A DNA stretch of 64,000 nt, taken from assembly GCA_036346255.1 (NCBI GenBank), contig CM070632.1:26686657-26750656 (forward strand), given 5' to 3'. The position numbers were made by a program, and so were the translations under genes. Shown here one piece after another: positions 1 to 9,800 of the stretch. The DNA is from Ampelocalamus luodianensis (taxonomy: Eukaryota > Streptophyta > Magnoliopsida > Poales > Poaceae). The notes below the pieces were generated by a model, which did no database searches, was not told where the DNA came from, and was given only the letters and a program-made list of their open reading frames with translations. Each line of letters opens with the position of its first letter. Positions within the stretch are counted from its first letter, which is position 1.

Positions 1-80
1 TGCAATGATGCAGGAAGGAGTCATCCTTCCTCTGCTGGTTCTTATTCTAATGCAGCAGTCCAAAGCATACACAATTGTAA

Positions 81-330
81 CCCTCAGTAATTATACACAA
101 TTGGACCTTCTAGTCCAAAGCCTACAACTACAAGTGATGCTGCTACTACTCTTATAGTAACAGGATGCTAAAGTATCAAAAGCTACAAATGGTTATGGTA
201 CTCTTATAACCCTCAGTAATCATACACAATTGGACCTTCTAGTCCAAAGCCTACAACTACAAGTAATGCTGCTACTACTCTTATAGTGACAGGATACTAA
301 AGTATCAAAAACTGCAAATACTCTTATAGT
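81..330. repeat. 129-bp tandem duplication (about two copies)
   Basis: The segment beginning CCCTCAGTAA at 81 recurs at 210, giving a period of 129 bp. The second copy is partial and ends in short repeats of CTCTTATAGTAACAGGATAC. No coding content is visible; it probably lies in the non-coding part of the Harbinger element. The stretch 331-889 holds nothing recognisable. Confidence 0.8.
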
Positions 331-889
331 AACAGGATACTCTTATAGTCCAAAACACATTTTAGATCATCCAGTCATATGGAATTTAAAGCCTACTATT
401 TTTTAGATCTCTGAAGGATGGATATGGTACTGATTGTGGAGAGCATGGCATACAACTATCAGGAGGGCAGAAGCAATGAATTGCACATTTCAGGGATTTT
501 TATTTCCAGCTGGTGGTGATTCTGAAGGGCATGTCTTAACAATGACTGCTCATACAAGTCCACGCAGCATATAAGCACATTTTAGGGAGTTTATACATAT
601 GAACTCCCATTGTCCAAGTTGCATTTATTTATATGACAGTATATACCAAGACATCTACAAGTATAACAGCCAATTTCATGAAACAACATATCACCCTCCA
701 AAATCAACCTGAGGCAAGCCACTGATAGCCACCCAAATCCAGTACACACACATAGCCTGATCAGATTTAATAAGTGCTGGTTCATAGAGAAGCATGTCAT
801 TAAGCAAGTATTTATGAAATTAATTAGGTGCTACTACTCTTTAGCAAACCAAATACCTAAGTACTTTAGATATCTATTACGGTCATACC

Positions 890-3678
890 TCAATCAGATG
901 GGCCAAACAACTTCTCCCTCATAGACCTCAATGCCTTCATATGCTCAACTTTCATGTCATCGGGCATACCTCTTGTGTCATGCATAAGGAGCCCCTTATA
1001 TAAATCTAGCATTTTGGCCTCCTTTGCCATTTCAAGCTTCTCGGCGGACATACGTTGTTGCACCTCAACCATATCACTGCGACCCTTGCTAGCTTCGGAC
1101 TGAGCAATCAAGAACTTGTCATGCTTTTCTTCCATATCATCAATAACCTCTATTGTAGCCATCGCCTTCCCTTTGCCTTTGCCTTTACTTTTGCGTTCAG
1201 CCTTAGCAGCCTTGGTCCCTTGTGGACGTACAATATCTTTGGTACCTTCAGCAGATGTCAAGTCCTCGAACGCCTCCCCAAACTCTAAAAGCTTTCTTTT
1301 TTTCCAATTGTCAAGCTTCTCAATGTACGCATGCCACTTTGGTGGTCTCGCATGACCTTCCAAAGAGACATGAACATGAATTGCCCTTCCTTGTAGTCTT
1401 CCTCGATATTTTCAATGCCTTGTCCATCAATTGATCATCCGATCGCCCATCGCATATGTACGGCTAGCCTTAAGTTAAGAGGCAGTAACCAATCGACCTT
1501 TTGTTCACTCGGTGCCAACGGTCCTTGGTTTGCTTCGCTTCTCTTCTTCTAGTTTTTGGGGTGGTGCTGTTGTACACAGCAGTGACATCTCCCCAGTATT
1601 GGTCAGTTTTCTTGTAGTTTCCGTTGATTGGGTCGTTTGAGTTGTTCAACTATGCACTGAACTGCATTGCGTAAAAATATATTAGTACCAATATAAACAT
1701 GTTAAACTACAAGTGTTAATTATGTAGATGCCCAACTGAAAAATCAACATACCAATCTCAAGTCCTCCTCTTGTGTCCACGTCAACCGCTTCCCAGTCCT
1801 ACTAGCATCACTGTTGTCGTCACTGTCAACATCAATGATGGGCTGGAATGAGACTGGTGACATAGGAGACTGATGAGGAATTTCCCGGGGAAATGGGAAA
1901 TTAGACGAATTTTGGAAGTAACTTAAGAAACCACCAAGAGGATATGGATTCATTTCACTGCAAACAAATTACAAACATATCGTATTATTAAGCATAAAAG
2001 ATTACTAAAAATATGCATATATAACATATCATTGGAAATTACAGGACATGATAATATGGCATGATGTATATAACAAATACTATGGCATCCCCTCATGACA
2101 TGATCTATACTCTACTCTACTTTGCACTACTAGCCCATAACATTATGATCTGTAGTAGTAACATTCAGTAGATAATTCAAATAACAAATGGTATGCCTAA
2201 ACAAGGTAATAAGTGATTAGGAGATCCTTTGTCCAGTCGGAAACCAAGTTAACGTTGTTAATATTACTAATAACTAGGGCTTCGCTCATTGGATACCAGT
2301 TATACTGAACAATGCAAGGGCAATTGTAATCAAGAGAGAGCATTTCAGTAAGTCAATTAGTAAACAGTAATTGGGACAACATTAGGTTGCATCTGTAACC
2401 AGAAATGATCAGTAGATGGTTGTCCATATAAGTTGCAAGGGCATGTTTAATTAGAAACTGTACCCAAATAATTAAGCTAACTTAGGAATAGGACTAAGGA
2501 GTCGTAGGAATATAAACACTTAGTACAATGTAATCAACATGCCATTACTAAAATAACAGTGAGTCCTGATTTACTAGTCAGTGAGTCATTGTACAAAGAT
2601 GTTACTAAGTAATACCCAATGGCTAATGGCCAATAGATTATAACCATTCGAACTTAGGTTAAGATCATTAACCTTGTCGTTGTCTCAGTAAGCGATAGGT
2701 TAAGCCCTAAACATGATATCCCATTGTAAGTAAACTAGCGATAGCAATCAATTGAAATAGTTAAACAGAGTTAGTAGAGCAGTTAGATAATAATCAAGCA
2801 TTGTTAACCTATAGCTCTGTGTCTAGGAATGCCCAATTAAACATAAGGTGGTAAACTATAATCTAACAACATTATGTCCAGGGTTAATCTCCGCATAATA
2901 ACCAAGTAAAGCGCATGAACTCGCATGTGCTTACATAAGTGTAGTTAATTTAAGTAACTAGAAGCCATATGTAAGAAATGTAGTGGTCTATAGGTGTTTA
3001 GTTAAAAGAACTCGCATGTGCTTACCTGAGATAACAAGCCTGTGTTCTGATTTCTAAACCATACACACAGATAACAAAATATGAGTCACAAGTTACAAAC
3101 ATACAACAATCATGGTTCAGAACATTCTAACATCCTAGCTGCTACTAACTGCTTCATCATTCAAATAAGTAAACATGTTAACACAAAATCAGAACTGTAG
3201 TATCAGTTGATTTACAGAGCAAAGATTGAAATATTTACAGAGCGCGGCTACGAACTACACAGAGCTAGATCACCGCACACCGCCATCGCCATTTACAGAG
3301 CAAATACTCAAAGATTTACATGGTAGCATTGCTTCGAACAACACAACAAAAGTAGATCGAATCACCTATACCAATCATACTAGAAATCAAACCAGATCCA
3401 GTGCACTCAAGAAACGAACGGAAGAAATATATGAAGAACAAATCATACCCGAAATCAGCCCCGGGAAGAGAAGAGCCAGAGCGGCGTCCGGCTCCAGGCG
3501 AGCCCCACCAACCATGGGCTGCGGAGGCACCCATGGACTCCACAGAGGCAGCGATGCCGGCAGGATTTGTAGATGTGGCAGCGGCGGAATCCACGGACGA
3601 GGCGGCAGCAGTCGGCGTAGAAGTCTCCTGTGGCGGCGGCGCCACAACCCTAGACCGCCGATTGGGAATCATCTTCAA
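890..3678 (-). pseudogene. Harbinger ORF1 (Myb/SANT-like plus NAM-associated-type C-terminus), broken
   Basis: ORF1 proteins of PIF/Harbinger elements bind DNA and assist the transposase in the nucleus. The exon model runs leftward. Exon 1 is 3678-3449 (Ala/Pro/Ser-rich N-terminus), with donor GTATGATT. Exon 2 is 1957-1753, after acceptor TTTGCAG; it joins in phase and encodes MNPYPLGGF and a Myb/SANT start RLTWTQEEDLRL. Exon 3 starts at 1661 and resembles NNSNDPINGNYKKTDQYWGD. The last part (1363-890) is a Lys/Glu-rich, coiled-coil-like tail with KWHAYIEKLDNWKKRK and ends LFGPSD. A TAG at 1652-1650 replaces an expected Trp codon, further stops fall near 1480-1455, and the frame is lost before 1363. 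These breaks show that it no longer makes a full protein. The domain names come from general knowledge of this family; the exon joins are inferred. Confidence 0.6.
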
Positions 3679-4075
3679 GAGATTGGCGCTGGCGAAAGAG
3701 GAACTGGCGAATCAGGAAAGAGGAAGTGGGGAATCGATGGGGGAGATGTAGCGGCCGAGTACTTCGCGCGGGGAAGGCGGGGGGAAGGCGCGGGCGCGGC
3801 GAAATCTCCGCGCGAGCACGGGAAGGAAAAGGCTTGCGGGCGCGGCCGCGCGGGGAAGGAAAGCATGATGGATCCGCCGATTGCGCGTGAAACGACGACG
3901 CGGCTCTCCAATAGTGAAACCAATCGTCGCTTGCGCTTCGTTTCGCGAAAAACGACGGGCGTTTCGTGAGAAGACGATTTGTTCTCTCTCTTCTTTAACT
4001 CTCTGCCACATCATCCAAAAAATCTATGTGACATCTCTTAGAGATAAGTAAAATAGGCTATTGGAGATACCCTTA

Positions 4076-4135
4076 GGAGTGCACTAAGTGCTCACAGTAT
4101 ATGACTCGGGCAGTTCAGATCACTCTCATTAATTG
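4076..4135 (-). pseudogene. Fragment of a second RPAC1 3' end
   Basis: On the minus strand this stretch reads GAGAGTGATCTGAACTG..., then CGAGTCATATACTGTGAGCAC. It closely matches the last codons, stop region and 3' UTR start of the intact RPAC1 gene (about 6833-6880), with small indels. It directly abuts the Harbinger end at 4072. It is probably a relic of a tandem or ectopic copy of the gene. The following bases 4136-4648 show no gene. Confidence 0.65.
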
Positions 4136-4234
4136 TGTTGGATTCACGTGGGGGTGGGTCTACAAGTTTGTGATTTGAGCTATGCATGGAAAGGAAATGG
4201 CTTGCTACTGTTGTTTTTTTTTTTCTAAATATGC

Positions 4235-4440
4235 TATTCACTGATATTGTAGCAAATTAATTTGATATTTATTGATATCAAACCATATTTGAAAAAACTA
4301 AATTTATTGATATTAAACCATATTTGAAAAAACTATCGTATTTACCGAACTAACAATACCATATTTAAAAAATAGAGAAGCATATTTGAAAAAAATATCA
4401 TGTTTACCGAACTAACAGTTTTTTTTTTAAAAAAAATACC
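4235..4440. repeat. AT-rich degenerate direct repeats
   Basis: The phrases CATATTTGAAAAAA (four copies), ATTGATAT(C/T)AAACC (two copies) and TTTACCGAACTAACA (two copies) recur irregularly. They form simple-sequence-like filler between the RPAC1 relic and the Pack-MULE. Confidence 0.7.
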
Positions 4441-4657
4441 GTATGAACAGCCCTAGAGAATGTGCAGACGGTTCCTAGGTTTACAGTTCACTAATACTTA
4501 CTGCAAGGATAATTTAACTGTAGCTAACGGTGGTGATTCTAGTAATCTGAAGCATGTACACACTTAAAAGGCAATACACCACTTTTCTTGGTGCGACTAG
4601 CCTTGTTATTATGTTATCCCCCCGTCTGTCTATATTGTGCCAGTGTCAATCTACAAA

Positions 4658-4737
4658 GGATTAAGTACATTGTTCGTCCCTCAACTTTTGCTCTAGTTTA
4701 ATTTTTCTCCCTGAATTATAATACCGGGTATAACGCG
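4658..4737 (+). repeat. Left terminal inverted repeat of the Pack-MULE
   Basis: It pairs with 6568-6647. The innermost bases ATACCGGGTATAACGCG match the complement of the right copy; a few substitutions lie in the middle. Confidence 0.92.
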
Positions 4738-5180
4738 TACTCGAACTATCAATATCGCGCAAAAACCATCCCTTCATCTATTTTAGAGCGGTTTTGACCG
4801 GGATTTGACCCACATGGCTTTCCGATTGGATAAAAAAAATGCCAGCACATCTCCTCCCCCACTCCCGCCTCCGGTGTCGCAGCGCCTACCTCCAGCGTCG
4901 CAGGCGACAAGGTCGAAGCGGGTCCTGCTGCCTGTGGCGGCGCTTCTTCCTCGCCTCCGCCTCCGCCCTCCTCCCGCACATCCCGCCTCTCCTCCTCCAG
5001 CCTGTGCCCGACTCCAAATCCTCCCGCCTCCGCGCCTTCTCTGCCCCACTCGCCGCCTTCCCCTCCACCCTCCTCTCCTCCTCCCACGGCCACCTCATCC
5101 TCCTGCTCATCGACGCCCTCAAAGGCGCCGAGTGCCTTGCCCTCCCGCTCCCTTCACCCCACTTCCCTTACCGCGTGTCC

Positions 5181-5370
5181 CGCATGTTCCGCGCTGGCGT
5201 CGCGATGGGCCTCACCGTGTGCCACACCTGGGCCTTCAACGACGGCGGCTACAACGCCCTCCAGCTCGCCCCCGGACCGGGTGGTTGCGGAGGCGGCGCA
5301 TCACGGCGTGCGGCTCCTGCTGAGCCTGGCTAGCAACCTGGAGGCGTACGGGGGCTTCTACCTCGGTGCT
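5181..5370 (+). pseudogene. Captured fragment of mannan endo-1,4-beta-mannosidase (GH5)
   Basis: Plant endo-beta-mannanases are secreted enzymes that cut mannans in cell walls. One frame reads RMFRAGVAMGLTVCHTWAF then NDGGYNALQLAPG, the conserved block in which the family has GLTVCRTWAFNDG. After PG the frame shifts and another reads DRVVAEAAHHGVRLLLSLAS then NLEAYGG, which normally follows about ten residues later. A short deletion at about 5276 therefore joined the two parts out of frame. The catalytic glutamates lie downstream in the family and are absent, as are the signal peptide and C-terminus. It is a non-functional passenger inside the Pack-MULE, most likely copied from a host gene elsewhere. 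Identification is from motif recall. Confidence 0.8.
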
Positions 5371-5529
5371 TCCCTCCCCCTACGGCGTCTCCTCCCCAAG
5401 GCGCAGCCGCCGGCGCCACCGTGCTCCTCCTCGGCTCCCATCTCCGGCTGCTCCACACGCCCCCCCCCCCTCTGGTTGGCCCGCGACTGGCCTCCGACTC
5501 CTAGCAGCTCCGCACCCGCGACGACGAGT

Positions 5530-6130
5530 TAGACTACGAGACGACGAGCTTGAGATCCAGCGCCGAGCAGAGATCCTCGCTGGCAGAGCGCAGCAGCGGC
5601 ATAACACCGTGAAAGGAGGCTTAATTCGCAAGGACGTGGCCGCGTCGGTGGCGGTCAGGCAGCGAGCCCCGATGTTCGGCAGCTGCATTGGCTCCATGCA
5701 GTGGGGCTCCCAGAGGTGGTGCGCCAGTAGGATCATGCGCGTCTTTGCGAGGCTGGCCGTGTTCGGGAGGGCACCCACCGTCCAGGGCAAGTGCAGGGCA
5801 GCGGAGAGAAGGTGGACAAGAAGCGTTCGCCAGCGTGGACGCCTCCTTCGCCTCTTCCTAGACGCCTCCTCCGGCCCACAGTCGGCCACCACCCGAAGAA
5901 ATCGCCGGAACCACCATCCCCTCCGCCTCCGGACGATTCAAGCTCCACCGCCACCATCTTCTCCTCGGCGCCCCTCGGATCAATTCCTCCCGTTTGGAGC
6001 ACCACACCGACACCCCGACGCCTCCCCAACCGCTGGTCGAAGCTCCCCGCCGCCCTAGGCCGCCGCAACCGTGAACCACCCCGCGCCACCCCGGCCTCGT
6101 CGCCGGCCTCCTCCATTCCCCCCCCCCCCG
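5530..6130. other. Other GC-rich Pack-MULE cargo, source not recognised
   Basis: A stretch near 5560-5800 has stop-free frames on both strands: plus-strand frame with ELEIQRRAEILAGRAQQ, minus-strand frame with LPWTVGALPNTASL. Position 6120-6150 has a GTGAGC that could be a captured splice donor. I cannot match it to a family; it may be one or more further captured exons. Confidence 0.35.
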
Positions 6131-6567
6131 CCTCCTCGGACATCATGGTGAGCTTCCATGTACCTCTCTCGTGCTCATGCTCGCCTCCCCTTCCCCTTCC
6201 CTCGCTCCGGCCGCCGCGCCCGTCTGCTTCTGCCGTCGGCGGCTTCTCCTCGGCGTCATCCCGGCCGCGATGTCGCCTCCCTCGGCCTCCTCCCCACCCC
6301 AGCCACCCGTTTTGCCAGCCCTCGCCGCCTGCTCGTCGACGCCGGCCAGCCCGCCGCCTAGCGCCTCCCCCTAGCTTCCTCTGTCGGCTAAGCCTCCCTC
6401 CTCTCTTCTCTTGTGTGCTCTGCTCTTTGCTCCCTCTTAATCCCCCTCTCACTCTTGTATACCAACATGGACGCCCAATAGCAGGAGAATTTTTTTTTTC
6501 CAGTGGCACAAAACCACCTTTAAAAGTAAAACATGACAGTTTTTGCACAGTTTAGAAACTTCGAGGA

Positions 6568-6647
6568 CGCGTTATACCCGGTATTGAACTTCAGAGATGA
6601 AAATTAAACTAGGGTAAAAGTTAAGGGACGAAGAATGTACTTAATCC
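6568..6647 (-). repeat. Right terminal inverted repeat of the Pack-MULE
   Basis: Inverted copy of 4658-4737. The outer end TTAATCC abuts the 9-bp target duplication. Confidence 0.92.
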
Positions 6648-6657
6648 ATCTACAAAA

Positions 6658-6853
6658 CACCAAGTGTTCGTTCATATACAACGTTTGAATAATAAAGAGC
6701 TGCATGAGCAGGGATTGAACAAGTTCACAGGGTAGCAACTAACCATACTAACTCAGCTTTCATCAGGAAAAGTGTTTTCGCACACAAGTCCCCAGCAAAA
6801 CTATAACAATGAAAAAATTACACTAGTCACTCAAGTGCTCAGAGTATCATGAC
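6658..6853 (-). other. RPAC1 3' untranslated region
   Basis: This lies between the RPAC1 stop codon and the Pack-MULE target site. It is AT-rich and has no open frame. The transcript 3' end is expected here or inside the Pack-MULE; no clear AATAAA on the minus strand decides it. Confidence 0.5.
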
Positions 6854-9800
6854 TCAGGACAGTTCAGATATCACTCTCTCGCACTTCTCCTCTAGGATCT
6901 TCACGGCCTCTGTGAAGAGCAACTCCGGGGGTAGAGCTCCAGTAGACTCGATAGTAACTAGCCAGAGAAAACAATAACCAACAGTGATTAGAACGGGATA
7001 AGCTGATACGGCGGCAAGTTGAACGGACGCATGACGATGGAATCACTGTACATTATGTGCAAAAATTAATCAGTTTGTTCGCTACTTACAGATGAAGTGG
7101 TCCCTAACACGCCTCAGTTCCACTTGATCCCCGGTCGGTTCCACTTGATCCCCGGTTTCCACTTCATCCCCAGTTTCCACTTGATCCCCGGTCGATCTCA
7201 TAACACATTGCCTACAAAGCGTGCATGCTCTTGGCTTAACAACAACTGCCCTCTTTTCCCCTGCAAATGGAAAAAAAAGAGGGGTAATATAAACTGCAGA
7301 TAAGAACATACCTTAAACTATGAATTGGAAGACTAAAGCAGCAATAATTTACACAAGGGACAGTTCCAGGTCGATGTTGCCTCACTAATAGCTTTTGATG
7401 ATTTGATCTCTTAGCCCATACCTTATTAATGAAAATACCGGCGCACCTATATTTGTGCAAATTAAATGCCAATGTTGGAGTTAAGCGATTAGTGTTGAAC
7501 GGTAAGGATTGGCCAGTCTTCACAATCAGGTGATAGGTGTTTATTATTGCGAAAGATTTATCTACCCACAGAGTATGCTATCATCCTCCCTCCCTTCACC
7601 CACCTAAACAACCCAATCAAGCACACCGAGAAAAGAACCCAACATTACAGACAACACCTCCGGTTCCTCTATCAAGATAAGCAGATCTCCCAGTAGGATT
7701 GGCCACCGCTCCCTAACTAGCCCACAATAACAACAGTAAAACCAAGCACCCTAACAGCTAGCACTGATAACTTGCCTACCGCCACCATCATTGACCCTCA
7801 CTGCAATGCTACCTCAGCATCTCAAAACAGAAAGAGAAACAGAAGTTACCATTTCCCAGGTCTTCAATGTCAAAAACATTAACCGGACACTTCTTCACTA
7901 GTTTCTCTGCATCATCGTCTTTAATTTCTTTCAGAAGAACAACCTATATGGTAATAAAATAATAAGTAAGGTACAAGCAATGATGCAGTTGATCACCATT
8001 TTCTTATGGAACAAGTCCATTTATCCCCCTTAAATATTGCACAAGTCCGGAAATCAAGCCCCAACTACAAAACCGGGTATTTGACACCCTCCAACTCTCA
8101 GAATAGTTCACTTTTCACCTCTAGTCTGGTTTTATTAGTGGTTTTCACTATGTTGGTGGCCACATCACTAGTTTTAGCTGTGTAGACAGCCATGTCAGCG
8201 CTGAATCACCTCATAGTCAGCTTATACATACATCTTAATGAAAATTAATCCTATGATTCATGATATTTTGGGGAAAATAAGTAGGTAAAATAATTTGCTG
8301 ACTTAATCACGTTGGGTTGATTTGTAAGACACGTCAGCGTATCCGAGCTCACTGGGACGTCGCATCACCAAAAACCAGCCAAAAACAACGGTGGTTTTTT
8401 TTTTTGGGGGGGGGGGTGATTTGCCCAGTTTTGACAGTTGAAGGGTGTCAAATATCCAGGTTTGAAGTTGATGGTTGATTCCCGGACTCGGGGAAGAGTT
8501 GAGGGAGGTAAGATGGATTAACTCCTTTTCTTATTGGAAATGCCGTAGTGAAAGAATTTTACCTCAGGGAGCATCCTGTACCAGGCTGTAGCAACTGGAG
8601 ACCACTTGGCATGAACTTTCCCCACTCCCTTAACGGCATGTGCCTCGAGCTCAATAGCCTAAAATAGAACAGGTTATATTAGAAAGCACAATGGTTTACA
8701 GATAGCATCCCATGAAAATATGTACAAGAATTTCAGAGTAACAGATCATCATCTATAAGCAAATATCTTTACAAATGTTTCTATCATGTATTCACCTGAA
8801 GTCAGGCTTGATGAGTTAAATAACCAAAATAGTTTATTAATATAAATTATGGTAAAGCTGCATACGTTAGAACTCTGAATTAACTGGGTTGAATCGTTTT
8901 TGTACCATGTGGACTTAACAAAGTACCTTAGTCCAAAAATATTGAGTCCAGCATAGCACATATAGCTACCGGGCTACCGGCGGCTACTATCATAATGGTA
9001 CCATGGAAAATAACTACAATAAAGAGGTCACCTGTCCTGGCCCAAGCCTGGCAATAGTTATATCTTTATACTTCACACCAAGAGACCTTATAGAGATTTC
9101 CTTTTGGCTTTGACTGAAGGATGTGTAGGTTTTTTGTTTGTCCCCAGATTGCACAGGAGATGCCATATTTAATTGGCTACCTTCAGGCAACCACTCCAAT
9201 TGACCAGACTTCACTGTGCAATCGACAAAGCTGTGAACACTTGATACAGTAGAAAATCTCAATAAAAAAACTTCCGATAAATAAAATTGGCTTATGCTGA
9301 GTTAGGGGAGGTAGAACAAGAGAGTTAAGAATAAAATGTTTAATTTATCATTTATATAAGTTTTAGCACAGTAATTACTTAGATGATTGATTAAATACAT
9401 AAGAGGTTACAACTTACAAGATAGGACACCCCAAGCTTTCCATTAAATAAATGGGCATGAATAAGCTGAAGTACAGCACGAAGAACTAAGGATTAACTGT
9501 TTGACTCATCATTCATACACTATCAGCAAACAAGTTTGTTAGGTGATTGATGTTGCACATGAGATATTATTATAAAAGTATAAGTTCACTTACACTTCTT
9601 TTTTTTTAAAAAAAAAAAGAAATGGGCAAAAGTGGCTCAGAACAATAAGCTGGAGCTGAATATTGAGGGGAAAAAAACATTATCTGAAACTGGAAATGAA
9701 GCAGCACAAGGTTGCAGAGGAGTAACAACTCCACTTTGTTGCTAAAAAATACAGTGAGCTTTGATACCAAACTGATGCAACACAAGTCAGGGGCGGACCT

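Larger units (their letters stand above)
1..4072 (-). mobile_element. PIF/Harbinger-type DNA transposon, right end inside the window
   Basis: The right boundary is at 4072. Read on the minus strand it starts GGGTATCTCCAATAGCC, a plausible Harbinger-type terminal sequence, and the next three bases (4073-4075) are TTA, the usual Harbinger target site. The element encodes an ORF1-type Myb/SANT-like protein (890-3678, minus). No transposase (ORF2) is visible and the left end is not found, so the element probably continues beyond base 1. The stretch 1958-3448 is an AT-rich intron with no coding signal; 3450-3970 is GC-rich 5' exon and leader. The family assignment rests on ORF1 plus TTA; the extent to the left is inferred. 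Confidence 0.6.
4658..6647. mobile_element. Pack-MULE (Mutator-like element carrying gene fragments)
   Basis: The element is 1,990 bp long with about 80-bp terminal inverted repeats (4658-4737 and 6568-6647), both starting GGATTAAGTACATT when read inward. It is flanked by a perfect 9-bp target-site duplication ATCTACAAA (4649-4657 and 6648-6656), the hallmark of Mutator-like elements. It has no transposase. The interior is very GC-rich and includes a mannanase fragment (5181-5370) and other unidentified stretches. The long open frames on both strands mostly reflect low stop-codon density in GC-rich DNA. Its position about 200 bp past the RPAC1 stop means it could alter the 3' end of that transcript. 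Confidence 0.93.

Noticed and set aside
3226..3969. 247-codon plus-strand frame as a gene
   Set aside because: It lies antisense to Harbinger ORF1 exon 1, is Arg/Gly-rich low complexity, and has no domain; it is a by-product of GC-rich DNA.
5733..6555. Long Pro/Arg-rich frames on both strands of the Pack-MULE
   Set aside because: Both strands are open at once with low-complexity translation, as expected for stop-poor GC-rich sequence.
9600..9620. T-tract/A-tract hairpin as a terminator or regulatory site
   Set aside because: Simple homopolymer junction in an intron; no support for function.
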